This document shows positions 25,175 to 33,636 of a stretch of 39,751 nucleotides of DNA, piece after piece (the stretch's first letter is position 1; every line of letters starts with the position of its first letter). Source of the DNA: an uncultured Clostridia bacterium (GTDB taxonomy: Bacteria; Bacillota; Clostridia; Christensenellales; Borkfalkiaceae); assembly GCA_947598205.1 (NCBI GenBank), contig CANQFB010000013.1, forward strand, positions 1 to 39,751, in the 5' to 3' direction. The position numbers and the translations under genes were made by a program. Below the pieces are notes generated by a model. The model was not told where the DNA came from. It was given only the letters and a program-made list of their open reading frames with translations, and ran no database searches.

Positions 25175-27823
25175 ATGAAAAAGCTGAAAAATTCACTTAT
25201 ATCCATCATTCTCGCGTTTTGTATGCTCCTGCCGCTTGCGGCATGCGGAGGGAACAACAATAACGAAACGGCCGATATCGAGAGTGTTGAGTTTGATCGG
25301 GCAGAAGTGACCCTGAACGTCGGCGAGCAAGTTACGCTTACCTATATCGTCTTCCCTCAAGGGGCAAGCACAGAGGGCGCGAGATGGCTCTCGTCCGATC
25401 CGACTGTCGCGACTGTCCAAGGTGGCGTTGTTACGGCGTTGAAAGAGGGCTCAGCCCTGATCAGAATCAGTATTGGCGGCAAATCATCGCAATGCAGGAT
25501 CAACGTCATCGATCCGACGCTCATCGGCGGTGCGGCAACAGGCGTTTCACTCGATAAACACAGCCTTACACTCATGCAGGTCGGGGCGACGGGCAAATTG
25601 GAAGCGACGGTAGAACCCGACGACGCTTCGCAGGCCGTAACATGGTCGTCATCCAACACGGGCATCGCGAAGGTCGAGAACGGTACTGTAACGGCCGTTT
25701 CGTCAGGACGTTGCGTGATAACCGTCAGGACAGCGAACAACTATTTCGACAGTTGCGTCGTAGAGGTTGAAGGAGAAGTCGCAGACCCCGTGCTTTATGT
25801 GGCGCAGGTCGCCTCCTTGGCGGGCCGTGAAGCGGGTAGCGATCATCCTTTCATCATGGCGATGGACTCCTCCGAGCTTCTCTCCGTCGAGGCGGCACGG
25901 AAAGAGAACGGCCTCACCTTCAAGGATTTTGACGGAAAGGAAGCGGACGTTCTGCAAGTATTGAAGGACAACGGCATCACGGACATCCGTATCCGCGTCT
26001 GGAACGACCCTTACGCCGATGAAGCAAAACAGCAGGGCTACGGCGCGGGGAATTGCGACGTCGAAAACGCCGTCAAGCTCTCCGAGCGGTGTGCGGCGGT
26101 CGGGCTCGGCGTCATCATCGACTTCCACTACAGCGATTTCTGGGCAGACCCCGCCAAGCAGAAGGCTCCCAAGGATTGGGAGATCTATGCGGACAATATC
26201 GACGGGAAAGTCACCGCGCTGAAAAAGTTTACGAGCGATGCTCTCACTGCAATAAAGGGGACGAACGTCAAGATCACGATGGTGCAGGTCGGCAACGAGA
26301 CGACGGACGGCATGGCAGGCGAAACCGATTGGACGAAGATCTGCAAGCTCATGAACGCGGGCGCAGAGGCTGTGCGCGAAGTGACGGGCCCTGTCGCAAA
26401 CGGCGGCGCAAAGGTCGCAGTGCATTTCACCAACGCAAGCTCCAATAATTTCTTGGACAAGGCGAAGAAGCTCTCCGACAATCATGTCGATTATGATGTC
26501 TTCGGCTCTTCGTGGTATCCCTATTACACTTCGGCGGGCTCTCTTACGGGGCTTATCAGCCAATTCAAGGAAGTCCACGATACATATCATAAGGAAGTCA
26601 TGGTGCTCGAGACGGGCTATGCGTGGACGAGAGACGACTTCGACGGTTGCGGCAATACCGCACTCGAAGAGACGACGCAGCCTTTGACGGTTCAAGGCAT
26701 GTCGAATGCCGTGCGCGAAGTCATTGAAGCGGTGGCAAACCTCGGCGATTATGGCCTCGGCGTCTCCTATTGGGGCGGCACTTGGATCGCGGCAAGCGAG
26801 AGCACGGACGGCGCGACAAATCGTGCTTACTGCCTCGAACACGGATGCGGATGGGCGACCTCCTATGCGCACGATTACGATAGTTCCGCTCCCTCTCCGG
26901 TGGGCACCGCCAAGACACCTACGAGCGGCGGCACGATGGTGGATAACAACGCCTTCTTCCGCTCCGACGGATCGCCCATCGAGGCGCTTAAAGTCTTCAA
27001 ATATGTCTGGGAAGCGGGCCACACCTCCGACCTTCACGCCGACTATCTGGAAGATCAAGAACTTTATTACACGGTCGGACAGGGGACGATCGAACTTCCC
27101 AAGACCGTGAAAGTCGTCCTCAATAACGGCTCGTCTATGGAAACGGACGCAGTGTGGGCGATCGAAAAAGCCGATCTCGAAGAGTACATCAACGAAGTCG
27201 GCACGTATCAGGTAGAGGGCACGACCAATTTCGGCGGCACATGTTACTGCTATGTATGGGTCACGAATGTCAACATTCTCACCGGCGGGAGCTTTGAGGA
27301 GGATCAGGGCATCGCGAAGTCCTACGGATCGCAGAACGGCGGCGCGATCTACCTCAGCAATATGGGTGATTGGAAAGCCACCTACAATAACAGCGGAAGC
27401 GGCAACCTGCAACTTTACGTCAGCAACGAATCGCAGAACGCCGTCATGGGAACGAACAGCTTCCACTTCTGGGATAGCGGAAAGGTAGACTTCAAGCTCT
27501 TCCAGATGGTCGATATGTCCAAGATCACCGAAAACGGCAAGTACACTTGCAGTTTTGAATTGCAGGGTGATCAGGCCGAGAGCATCGACGTTCACGCCTA
27601 TATCACAGTGACGTATAAAGACGGAAGCACGCAGACCTTCGACGGCACCAAGCTGACCCAGCTCGAAGGTTGGACGCATTGGCAGCGCACGCAGGCGAGC
27701 GTCACGATCGAGGATATCGCGAACGTTGCGAGTATCGAAGTCGGTATCTCCGTCTATTGCGATCCCGTCGGAGAGGGCCCTTGGGGCAATATCGACAACG
27801 CGCAGTTCTACTTTGAGGGCTGA
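25175..27823 (+). CDS. Extracellular multidomain endo-galactanase lipoprotein, GH53
   Basis: This 882-residue surface lipoprotein has lipobox LAAC (Cys24). Two BIG2 Ig-like domains follow (about 35-112 and 120-200; WLSSDPTVATV and WSSSNTGIAKV). The GH53 barrel spans about 215-620, with acid/base Glu375 in QVGNETT and nucleophile Glu479 in VLETGYA. An Ig-like segment (about 645-715) and a C-terminal beta-sandwich (about 720-882, with GGSFEED and a terminal WGNIDNAQFYFEG) follow. The last resembles a carbohydrate-binding module, possibly CBM61, which binds beta-1,4-galactan. It should start galactan breakdown at the cell surface. AAAGGAGG precedes the ATG; in-frame upstream starts lack a site. 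Confidence 0.92.
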   Translation: MKKLKNSLISIILAFCMLLPLAACGGNNNNETADIESVEFDRAEVTLNVGEQVTLTYIVFPQGASTEGARWLSSDPTVATVQGGVVTALKEGSALIRISIGGKSSQCRINVIDPTLIGGAATGVSLDKHSLTLMQVGATGKLEATVEPDDASQAVTWSSSNTGIAKVENGTVTAVSSGRCVITVRTANNYFDSCVVEVEGEVADPVLYVAQVASLAGREAGSDHPFIMAMDSSELLSVEAARKENGLTFKDFDGKEADVLQVLKDNGITDIRIRVWNDPYADEAKQQGYGAGNCDVENAVKLSERCAAVGLGVIIDFHYSDFWADPAKQKAPKDWEIYADNIDGKVTALKKFTSDALTAIKGTNVKITMVQVGNETTDGMAGETDWTKICKLMNAGAEAVREVTGPVANGGAKVAVHFTNASSNNFLDKAKKLSDNHVDYDVFGSSWYPYYTSAGSLTGLISQFKEVHDTYHKEVMVLETGYAWTRDDFDGCGNTALEETTQPLTVQGMSNAVREVIEAVANLGDYGLGVSYWGGTWIAASESTDGATNRAYCLEHGCGWATSYAHDYDSSAPSPVGTAKTPTSGGTMVDNNAFFRSDGSPIEALKVFKYVWEAGHTSDLHADYLEDQELYYTVGQGTIELPKTVKVVLNNGSSMETDAVWAIEKADLEEYINEVGTYQVEGTTNFGGTCYCYVWVTNVNILTGGSFEEDQGIAKSYGSQNGGAIYLSNMGDWKATYNNSGSGNLQLYVSNESQNAVMGTNSFHFWDSGKVDFKLFQMVDMSKITENGKYTCSFELQGDQAESIDVHAYITVTYKDGSTQTFDGTKLTQLEGWTHWQRTQASVTIEDIANVASIEVGISVYCDPVGEGPWGNIDNAQFYFEG

Positions 27824-28000
27824 AATGTCCGAAAGTATAAGCACAAAACAAATAAGCAAAGGAGGTAGCTCCCGATGGTTTGAATGAATTTATGAAGGGG
27901 AAAATTTAGGCAAAAAATGCGTCCGTATCATGGATGCGAACCCACAAAAAAGGGGGATCGCGCCCCTCAAATCAGCGAAAAAATAAGGAGAATAAATTTT
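27824..28000 (+). promoter_or_regulatory. Leader of the Cys/His-repeat lipoprotein gene
   Basis: After the galactanase stop there is an AAAGGAGGT (27858-27866) followed by the start-stop mini-ORF ATG GTT TGA (27875-27883) and another short one (27884-27895). Two hairpins follow: GCGTCC/GGATGC near 27925 and AGGGG/CCCCT near 27950. AAGGAG then serves the real start at 28001. No convincing -10/-35 boxes were found. Confidence 0.5.
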
Positions 28001-30463
28001 ATGAAAAACAAAACAAAGCATATTTTTATCGCACTTCTTTGCCTGATCTCACTTTTGGTATTCAGCTTGTCGCTCGCGGCATGTCAGGTCAAGAAAGATA
28101 CCACTTATACTGTAACAATTTCTAACTATGATACGACACAAGGTAGTGTAACCCTTTCTCCCGAAGCAGAGGACGGCAAGTATGAGAAAGACACCGAGAT
28201 CACCGTAACCGTCACCCCCAACGAGGGTTACGCGCTCGACACCTTCACGCTCAGCACGGATGCGAACGCCACGCCCGATAGCGAAGGCAAGTTCGTCTTC
28301 AAAGTGACTGCTGATACGACGATCACCGTCACCTTCAAGTCCACAGTCGTTCCTGTAGAGAGTGTCACCTTTGATGAAGATACTCTTCAGCTCGAGGTCG
28401 GCGGCAGGACAGAAGATGCCAGCGCAACGCTCGTCGCAAATGTGCATCCCGATAACGCAACGGATAAGACCGTGACTTGGACGTCGAGCAATCCCGCCGT
28501 TGCCACGGTAGAAGGCGGCAATGTGACGGCACTCACAGTCGGCGAGACGACGATCACCGCAACGGCAGGCGGCAAGAGCGCGACCTGCACCGTGACCGTT
28601 ACCCAACACACCCATACGATCGATACCGAGAAGGGTTTGCAGAATGACGAAACATCCCACTGGCATGTCTGCAAGACCTGTGGCGAGAAGATGGATGAGG
28701 CTACGCACAGCCTCAAGATCAACGAGGCAAAGACCGCGTTCAAGTGCGAGCAATGCGAATACGAAGTCGCTCACACGCACGACACCGAACTCCGTAACAC
28801 GGGTGACGATGGCCACAAGACAGTTTGCAAGACCGAAGGTTGCGGCTACGAAAGTGCAGTCACCGCGCACGCCGCGGCAGAAGGCGCTCAGTGGAAGCAG
28901 GACACCGAGAACAATCAGCACTATAAGGAATGTGTCTGCGGTGCACACGTCGAAGTCGCTTCGCACACCGCCAAAGACGATGAGTGGCTCAAAAACGAAG
29001 ATAACACCAAGCATTATCAACTCTGCATTTGCGGAGAGAAGGTAAACGAAGCCGAGCATACCGCGAAGGACGATCAATGGCATCAAGATGCTGAAAAGGG
29101 CGAGCACTATAAGGAATGTGTTTGCGGTGAACACGTCGAAGTTGCTTCGCATACCGCGAAGGACGATCAATGGCATCAAGATGCTGAAAAGGGCGAGCAC
29201 TATAAGGAATGCGTCTGCGGTGAACACGTCGAAGTTGCCGCGCACACTGCGAAGGACGATAAGTGGCTTCATGATGATGGCGACGAGGATACAGGCAAGC
29301 ATTGGCAACTCTGCGAGTGCGGCGCGAAGGTGAATGAAGATTTCCACGAAATCGATCCCGAATACTTTGACGATGGAGATGCGGGACATCACCAAAAGTG
29401 TACTACCTGTGACTATGTAACGGCGACCGTCGCGCATGTAGAGGGCGAGGCAAAGCAAACGGGGACCGAGTGGCACACCTATAATTGCCCGGAGTGCAAT
29501 CATGAGGTCAAAGAAAGACATGTGCTAACGATTGATTTCACCCAGTCCGATTCGGAGCATGTTTCGTGTACAAAGTGTGAGTATCATACGTACTATTCCC
29601 ATGATTTGAAAACTGTGTCTGACGAAAATGGGCAACACCATACAGAATGTCAAAACGATCGCGGCAGTTATGGTAAATGCACCTATAGAAGCGAACCAGT
29701 TGCTTGCGATATGCAGTGGACGAAGCTCGAAAAAGAGGAAGAAGGGCATAAGGGCAACTGCCCGACCTGCGGCTATACGGTCGAATCCGAACCGCATGAT
29801 ACCGATGGTGAAGGCGGCAGATGTTCCAAATGTGGGTACACTGGTGAGCATGTTTGTAAAGATGAAAGAGCTGGAAAATCCGCAGAGTTCAGAGACGGCT
29901 TGTGCGATACGTGTGGAAAACAACTTCAAACCCCCGTGTGGGAAGTTTCCTCGTCATCCCTGCAACTTACATCATCATATCAAGCTGATGCGAACTATAA
30001 GAAAATAGTAGTTCCTACGAGTGTACCGGGATTGACATATACTAAAGTTAGTTTCAAATCAAATACCAATGTCACTGATGTTGTTATTCCTGCCGGTGTA
30101 GCGTTGAACAATATGGCATTCCAGGATTGTTCTAATCTAAAATCCGCTGTTATTCTCTGCGATACAGTTTTGCCTGCTTTCACGTTCAAAAACTGCTCTA
30201 GTTTGGAAGTATTGGTTTTGTCCTCAAATAATATAGCAAGCACTGCAAAGTCGAACGCGTTCAGCGTTACAAGTTTACCTGGGTTGAAAGTATATTTTAT
30301 CGGCACAGAGACTGATTGGAGATCGGCTGTAAGTGGCTTGGGGTCGGGCAATTTGCAGTCTGTGTTGCAGGGCGCTACTGTGTACTATTCTGAGGCAGAG
30401 GGAGACAAGGCTTGGCATTGGGACAGTGATGGCATTACACCCAAAGAGGGAAAAGATGCGTAA
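28001..30463 (+). CDS. Surface lipoprotein with BIG2, Cys/His-rich repeats and LRR
   Basis: This 820-residue lipoprotein has lipobox LAAC (Cys28). An InlB B-repeat-like domain (about 34-105; GYALDTFTLS) and one BIG2 domain (about 106-195; WTSSNPAVATVEGG) follow. A long array of about 15 Cys-pair units comes next (about 200-610), such as HWHVCKTCGEK, YKECVCGEHVEVASH and LCDTCGK, with regularly placed His. The C-terminus (about 640-790) is a BspA-type leucine-rich repeat (AFQDCSNLKSAVI, TFKNCSSLEVLVL) ending in WHWDS. The repeats look metal-binding or zinc-ribbon-like on the cell surface. Role in adhesion or glycan capture is inferred. AAGGAG precedes the ATG; an in-frame upstream start is unlikely. 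Confidence 0.85.
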   Translation: MKNKTKHIFIALLCLISLLVFSLSLAACQVKKDTTYTVTISNYDTTQGSVTLSPEAEDGKYEKDTEITVTVTPNEGYALDTFTLSTDANATPDSEGKFVFKVTADTTITVTFKSTVVPVESVTFDEDTLQLEVGGRTEDASATLVANVHPDNATDKTVTWTSSNPAVATVEGGNVTALTVGETTITATAGGKSATCTVTVTQHTHTIDTEKGLQNDETSHWHVCKTCGEKMDEATHSLKINEAKTAFKCEQCEYEVAHTHDTELRNTGDDGHKTVCKTEGCGYESAVTAHAAAEGAQWKQDTENNQHYKECVCGAHVEVASHTAKDDEWLKNEDNTKHYQLCICGEKVNEAEHTAKDDQWHQDAEKGEHYKECVCGEHVEVASHTAKDDQWHQDAEKGEHYKECVCGEHVEVAAHTAKDDKWLHDDGDEDTGKHWQLCECGAKVNEDFHEIDPEYFDDGDAGHHQKCTTCDYVTATVAHVEGEAKQTGTEWHTYNCPECNHEVKERHVLTIDFTQSDSEHVSCTKCEYHTYYSHDLKTVSDENGQHHTECQNDRGSYGKCTYRSEPVACDMQWTKLEKEEEGHKGNCPTCGYTVESEPHDTDGEGGRCSKCGYTGEHVCKDERAGKSAEFRDGLCDTCGKQLQTPVWEVSSSSLQLTSSYQADANYKKIVVPTSVPGLTYTKVSFKSNTNVTDVVIPAGVALNNMAFQDCSNLKSAVILCDTVLPAFTFKNCSSLEVLVLSSNNIASTAKSNAFSVTSLPGLKVYFIGTETDWRSAVSGLGSGNLQSVLQGATVYYSEAEGDKAWHWDSDGITPKEGKDA
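29057..29242 (+). repeat. 93-nt in-frame tandem repeat
   Basis: Two almost identical 93-nt units (29057-29149 and 29150-29242) encode 31 residues each (AKDDQWHQDAEKGEHYKECV and the following CGEHVEVASHT). A more diverged unit begins at 29243 and others lie upstream. Near-identity at the DNA level points to a recent duplication inside the Cys/His array. Confidence 0.9.
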
Positions 30464-30715
30464 CGGCATAGGAGCTTTGAAATTCATTACAGAAGAAAGG
30501 AAATGAGTCCGATGTTCTAAGAGAATGTATGAAAAAATTTTCCAAGAGCAAAAATGTGATGTAAAAAACTCTTCAAGGGGGGAGGTGGTTCCAATGGAAT
30601 AATTAACTTGAATCAATGTCACTCGGCACGAAAGTACCATAGCCTGGGACCTCCGTCTCAGGAGCACATTAGTCTGCAAAACAGACGAATCTAAATTTAT
30701 ATGAGGTGAATAACC
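30464..30715 (+). promoter_or_regulatory. Structured 252-nt leader with mini-ORFs
   Basis: Two start-stop mini-ORFs with strong Shine-Dalgarno sequences are present: ATG TTC TAA at 30512-30520 and ATG GAA TAA at 30594-30602 after AAGGGGGGAGG. A 25-codon frame (30525-30602) ends at the same stop. Three consecutive hairpins follow: 30625-30638 (GGCAC-GAAA... GTACC type), 30643-30662 (CCTGGGAC-CTCC-GTCTCAGG) and 30672-30686 (GTCTG-CAAAA-CAGAC). The real start at 30716 has GAGGTG upstream. No known riboswitch consensus was recognised. Confidence 0.55.
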
Positions 30716-33466
30716 ATGAAAAAGGCAATTAACAAGACTTATTGGATTGTTGCGCTTCTCTTTGCGTTTATCGCTTGCCTAACCGGTGCAACAATGTTGT
30801 CACTCAGTGCGAACGCGCAGGAAGAAGAACCCAAATCGACCGTCGAGTTCACTTCATACACCTCCGTTCTGAAAGTGGATGAAGAATTTGAATTCGCCGC
30901 GTTGGTTACAAACGAAGACGGCACCACGAGCACAGAAGTTACGTGGTCCTCAAGCGACGAAGATGTAATTTTCTTTGAGGAAGGGGGCCTTGCCTATGCG
31001 AATGCAGAGGGAAATGCAACTATTACCGCTACGGCAACGGATGGAGCATCGGCCTCGGTTGATGTGGTTGTTTCCAACTCTGCGATCCATGTGCTGAGCA
31101 TCGAAGCATTCCCGATGTCTCTTGAACTTGGCGTCGATTGGACTTTGAGAATGGATTACACGATCCTTCCTCAGGACGCATACGATCAGAGCGCAACATG
31201 GACATCGGACAACCCCGCAGTGGTCACTGTCGATGCGAACGGTAACGTAAAGGCGATCGCCGAAGGCGAAGCAAATCTTACTGTCACTGCCAGCGATGCG
31301 TATTACCACGCAGCCGCGAAGGTTCCCGTCAAGGTTTATGCGGGTCTTGAAGAAGCAACGATCAGCCCTGACACCTATGCGATGAACATCGGAGATCACT
31401 ACGATCTTACCCTTACTCTTCCCGAAGGCGTTTCGCTCGCTGCAGAAACTATACCCAGTTGGTATTCATTTGAGGATTCCGTCGCTTCCGTTGACAGGAT
31501 CGAAGATACGATCGGCACGGTATTCGCATGGGGCTACGGCACCACCACGATCTACGCTGTTGCGCACGGCTCTGACGGCAAGGTCTATGGCGCTATGGCA
31601 ACGATTCACGTCAGTGCGGAATTCTACTACCTCACGGGGCTCTATGCCGACCTCAGTGATCCCGAAGGAAATCCTTGGGTGACATATGACACGGCAGAAG
31701 ACGCGCAGAAGGCGGGCGTGCTTCTTGCACCCACCGAAAAGGAATATGTGTATGCTCTCACGCGCACCCTTTGGGCGTATGACTATTTCCAGATCATCCA
31801 TGAAAACATGGAGGAAGATCCCGATTGGGTCACCAAGATCACTTCCACCTCGTTCAGCGAAGAAGGCTCTACGATGGCATATGTCGCGAATACGGTTGAT
31901 TCGTTTGGCGTCAATTCTTTGGGCCAGTACACCATCACGCTCGACCTCTCCTCCGGCCGCGCAAAAGTTACCATCGAAATGGTAGACCTCGTTGTGACCG
32001 ACCTCAACATCACCGCTGCAAGCGAAAATACATATTTGCAGTTCGAGGGCCCCGAAGGTGCAGAGGATCCCGCGGCGGCACAAACGATGCTTCTCAATGT
32101 TGAGACGCTTCCCGAAGACGCGAAGTATAACATGAATGACGTTGTCATCACGGTCCCCGCAGATGTCGAAACGCTTGTTTCCGCACAAGCTATTCAGACC
32201 GAAGAGGGCGCGCTTCAGATCAAATTGACGCAGCTTAAAGAGCAGGCAACGACCCAGCTGTTCGATCTCGGCATCAAAGTTGAGAACGCAACGGCAACCG
32301 TGACAGTCACTATCCTCGGCGATGGTTTGCCCTTTGCCGCCGTGGAGGACGTAGCGTTTGGTCAGGAGTCCTATATCCTCAATGTCAACAACGGTGCTAA
32401 GCCTTGGAACACGCCCATCAGCGCGTCCGTGACCAATGACAATGCATCCGTCAAGGACATTTCGTACAGCTCCGAGAACGATCACCTTTGGTTTGAGGTT
32501 ATCGACGGGCAGACCTATGCCCATGCGGATGCGCTTGGCACCTACACCATCAAGGCGACCTCGCTCAGTGATCCCACTAAGAGCGACACCGCAACCGTGC
32601 TCGTGACCTCGCTCGTCGGGACTGCACCCGATTATACGACCGGTTTCTATCTCATCGGTGAGCTTGGCGGCCACATCATCGAGAACTGGACCTCTATTCC
32701 TCCCACAGAGACGACGTTCGGCGACAGCCAGTTTGCGAACTGGACGCTTCCTCTTCAGGCGGGACAGAATAATGTCTACACTACGACAGTCCATCTCAAC
32801 GCTTATGACCGCTTCTCCATTGCCTTCCTCGGCATGGACGGCAACTGGGGCGGGATCATCGACGCGAACTACATGGATTGGCCGAATTCCAAGGGCGACT
32901 ACTATGAGAGTGACGGCAATGTTCAGACCACCGTGGCTGGTGAATACACCATCACATTGTATCTCAACTACGAGAGACCTTACTTCGTTGTCGATTTGAA
33001 AGAGAAAGATGACACGAGCACCTATACCCTCGGTCTCTACATTGTGAAAGCGGGCGACACATGGGATCCCAACGAGCCCGACAGTGGCAATATTCTTGCA
33101 ACGGTTGGTTATATTGAGATTGTCAACGGCGTCGCACAAAGTGTTACGCTTACGCTTGACAAGTTCACCATCGATGCAGGCACAGAGCCCGTGATCCAGT
33201 TCGTAACTGCAAGGGGCATTGAGGGCGGTTACTTCTATGGCGAGACTTGGTATGGCGAATCCTATACGGATATTGTCTTTGGCGGAAACTCTTACAGCGT
33301 TACCGCAACTGCGGGATGCTTTACGAGAAGCCACGGCAATAGCGTGCTCTATTGGGTAGCAGATACCGAAACGGCAACCGTTACCTTCAAGTTCACCTTC
33401 AACACAAGCGGTGTTTTGACGAACGTCGACGTGAACCCCGCGACGACGGAGGTCCCTGCCGAATAA
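30716..33466 (+). CDS. Secreted Ig-like/SusE-F-like repeat protein
   Basis: This 916-residue protein has a cleavable signal peptide (cleavage near SANA-QE, about residue 34) and no lipobox, LPxTG or SLH domain. Two BIG2-type domains come first (about 42-118 and 120-205; WTSDNPAVVTVDANG). An Ig-like segment follows, then a first module resembling SusE/F starch-binding domains (about 300-425; FYYLTGLYAD to FQIIHENM). A second Ig-type region (about 540-645) precedes two more such modules (FYLIGELGG ... FSIAFLGMDGNWGG from about 650; TLGLYIVKAG from about 770). It is paralogous to the next gene. Glycan binding near the galactanase is the likely role, by inference. Confidence 0.8.
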   Translation: MKKAINKTYWIVALLFAFIACLTGATMLSLSANAQEEEPKSTVEFTSYTSVLKVDEEFEFAALVTNEDGTTSTEVTWSSSDEDVIFFEEGGLAYANAEGNATITATATDGASASVDVVVSNSAIHVLSIEAFPMSLELGVDWTLRMDYTILPQDAYDQSATWTSDNPAVVTVDANGNVKAIAEGEANLTVTASDAYYHAAAKVPVKVYAGLEEATISPDTYAMNIGDHYDLTLTLPEGVSLAAETIPSWYSFEDSVASVDRIEDTIGTVFAWGYGTTTIYAVAHGSDGKVYGAMATIHVSAEFYYLTGLYADLSDPEGNPWVTYDTAEDAQKAGVLLAPTEKEYVYALTRTLWAYDYFQIIHENMEEDPDWVTKITSTSFSEEGSTMAYVANTVDSFGVNSLGQYTITLDLSSGRAKVTIEMVDLVVTDLNITAASENTYLQFEGPEGAEDPAAAQTMLLNVETLPEDAKYNMNDVVITVPADVETLVSAQAIQTEEGALQIKLTQLKEQATTQLFDLGIKVENATATVTVTILGDGLPFAAVEDVAFGQESYILNVNNGAKPWNTPISASVTNDNASVKDISYSSENDHLWFEVIDGQTYAHADALGTYTIKATSLSDPTKSDTATVLVTSLVGTAPDYTTGFYLIGELGGHIIENWTSIPPTETTFGDSQFANWTLPLQAGQNNVYTTTVHLNAYDRFSIAFLGMDGNWGGIIDANYMDWPNSKGDYYESDGNVQTTVAGEYTITLYLNYERPYFVVDLKEKDDTSTYTLGLYIVKAGDTWDPNEPDSGNILATVGYIEIVNGVAQSVTLTLDKFTIDAGTEPVIQFVTARGIEGGYFYGETWYGESYTDIVFGGNSYSVTATAGCFTRSHGNSVLYWVADTETATVTFKFTFNTSGVLTNVDVNPATTEVPAE

Positions 33467-33503
33467 CATTCGGCTGGAACTTTTGTCTCACCACACTCAT
33501 CCC

Positions 33504-33592
33504 CACCTTGTAGGTAGCAATACCTACAAGGTGTTGAGGGGAAAGGTCTAACCGAAAATCTGCGCCGGCAGAAATGCCGACGCAGTATTCGG
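33504..33592 (+). ncRNA. Tandem GNRA-loop hairpin element
   Basis: The first hairpin is a 13-bp perfect stem (CACCTTGTAGGTA and complement) closed by GCAA (33504-33533), with flanking CCCC/GGGG pairing possible. The second, 33552-33592, has outer CCGAA/TTCGG, middle CTGCG/CGCAG and inner CGGCA/TGCCG stems around GAAA. Neither is followed by T residues, so these are not ordinary terminators. They fill the 170-nt gap before the start at 33637 and may be a structured leader, a 3'-end stabiliser of the upstream message, or an independent RNA. Confidence 0.5.
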
Positions 33593-33636
33593 TAGGATCG
33601 TAGGTTGTTTGGTGGGGGGAAAGGAGGGTGAATATC

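Noticed and set aside
23052..27859. Very long open frames on the minus strand (about 700 codons each) opposite the ATPase/permease and galactanase genes
   Set aside because: They lie exactly antisense to well-recognised genes, have no ribosome binding sites and encode low-complexity, family-less sequences. They arise from GC-rich codon bias.
27917..28000. Upstream in-frame start of the Cys/His-repeat lipoprotein
   Set aside because: It would place 28 charged residues before a perfect lipoprotein signal peptide, and AAGGAG sits directly before the ATG at 28001.
30525..30602. 25-codon peptide gene in the leader
   Set aside because: Its Shine-Dalgarno is weak and the sequence has no recognisable features; kept only as part of the leader description.
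30611..30670. Cyclic-di-GMP (GEMM) riboswitch
   Set aside because: A GAAA-capped stem and GGGAC recall that class, but the conserved GGCAAACC and GACGCAAAGCC segments are missing.
31466..33469. 667-codon minus-strand frame opposite the secreted Ig-like protein
   Set aside because: It is the shadow of a protein with a clear signal peptide and domains, and has no start signals of its own.
33504..33533. Ordinary Rho-independent terminator
   Set aside because: The stem is perfect but is followed by GTTGAGGGG and not by a T-run; a second hairpin comes soon after.
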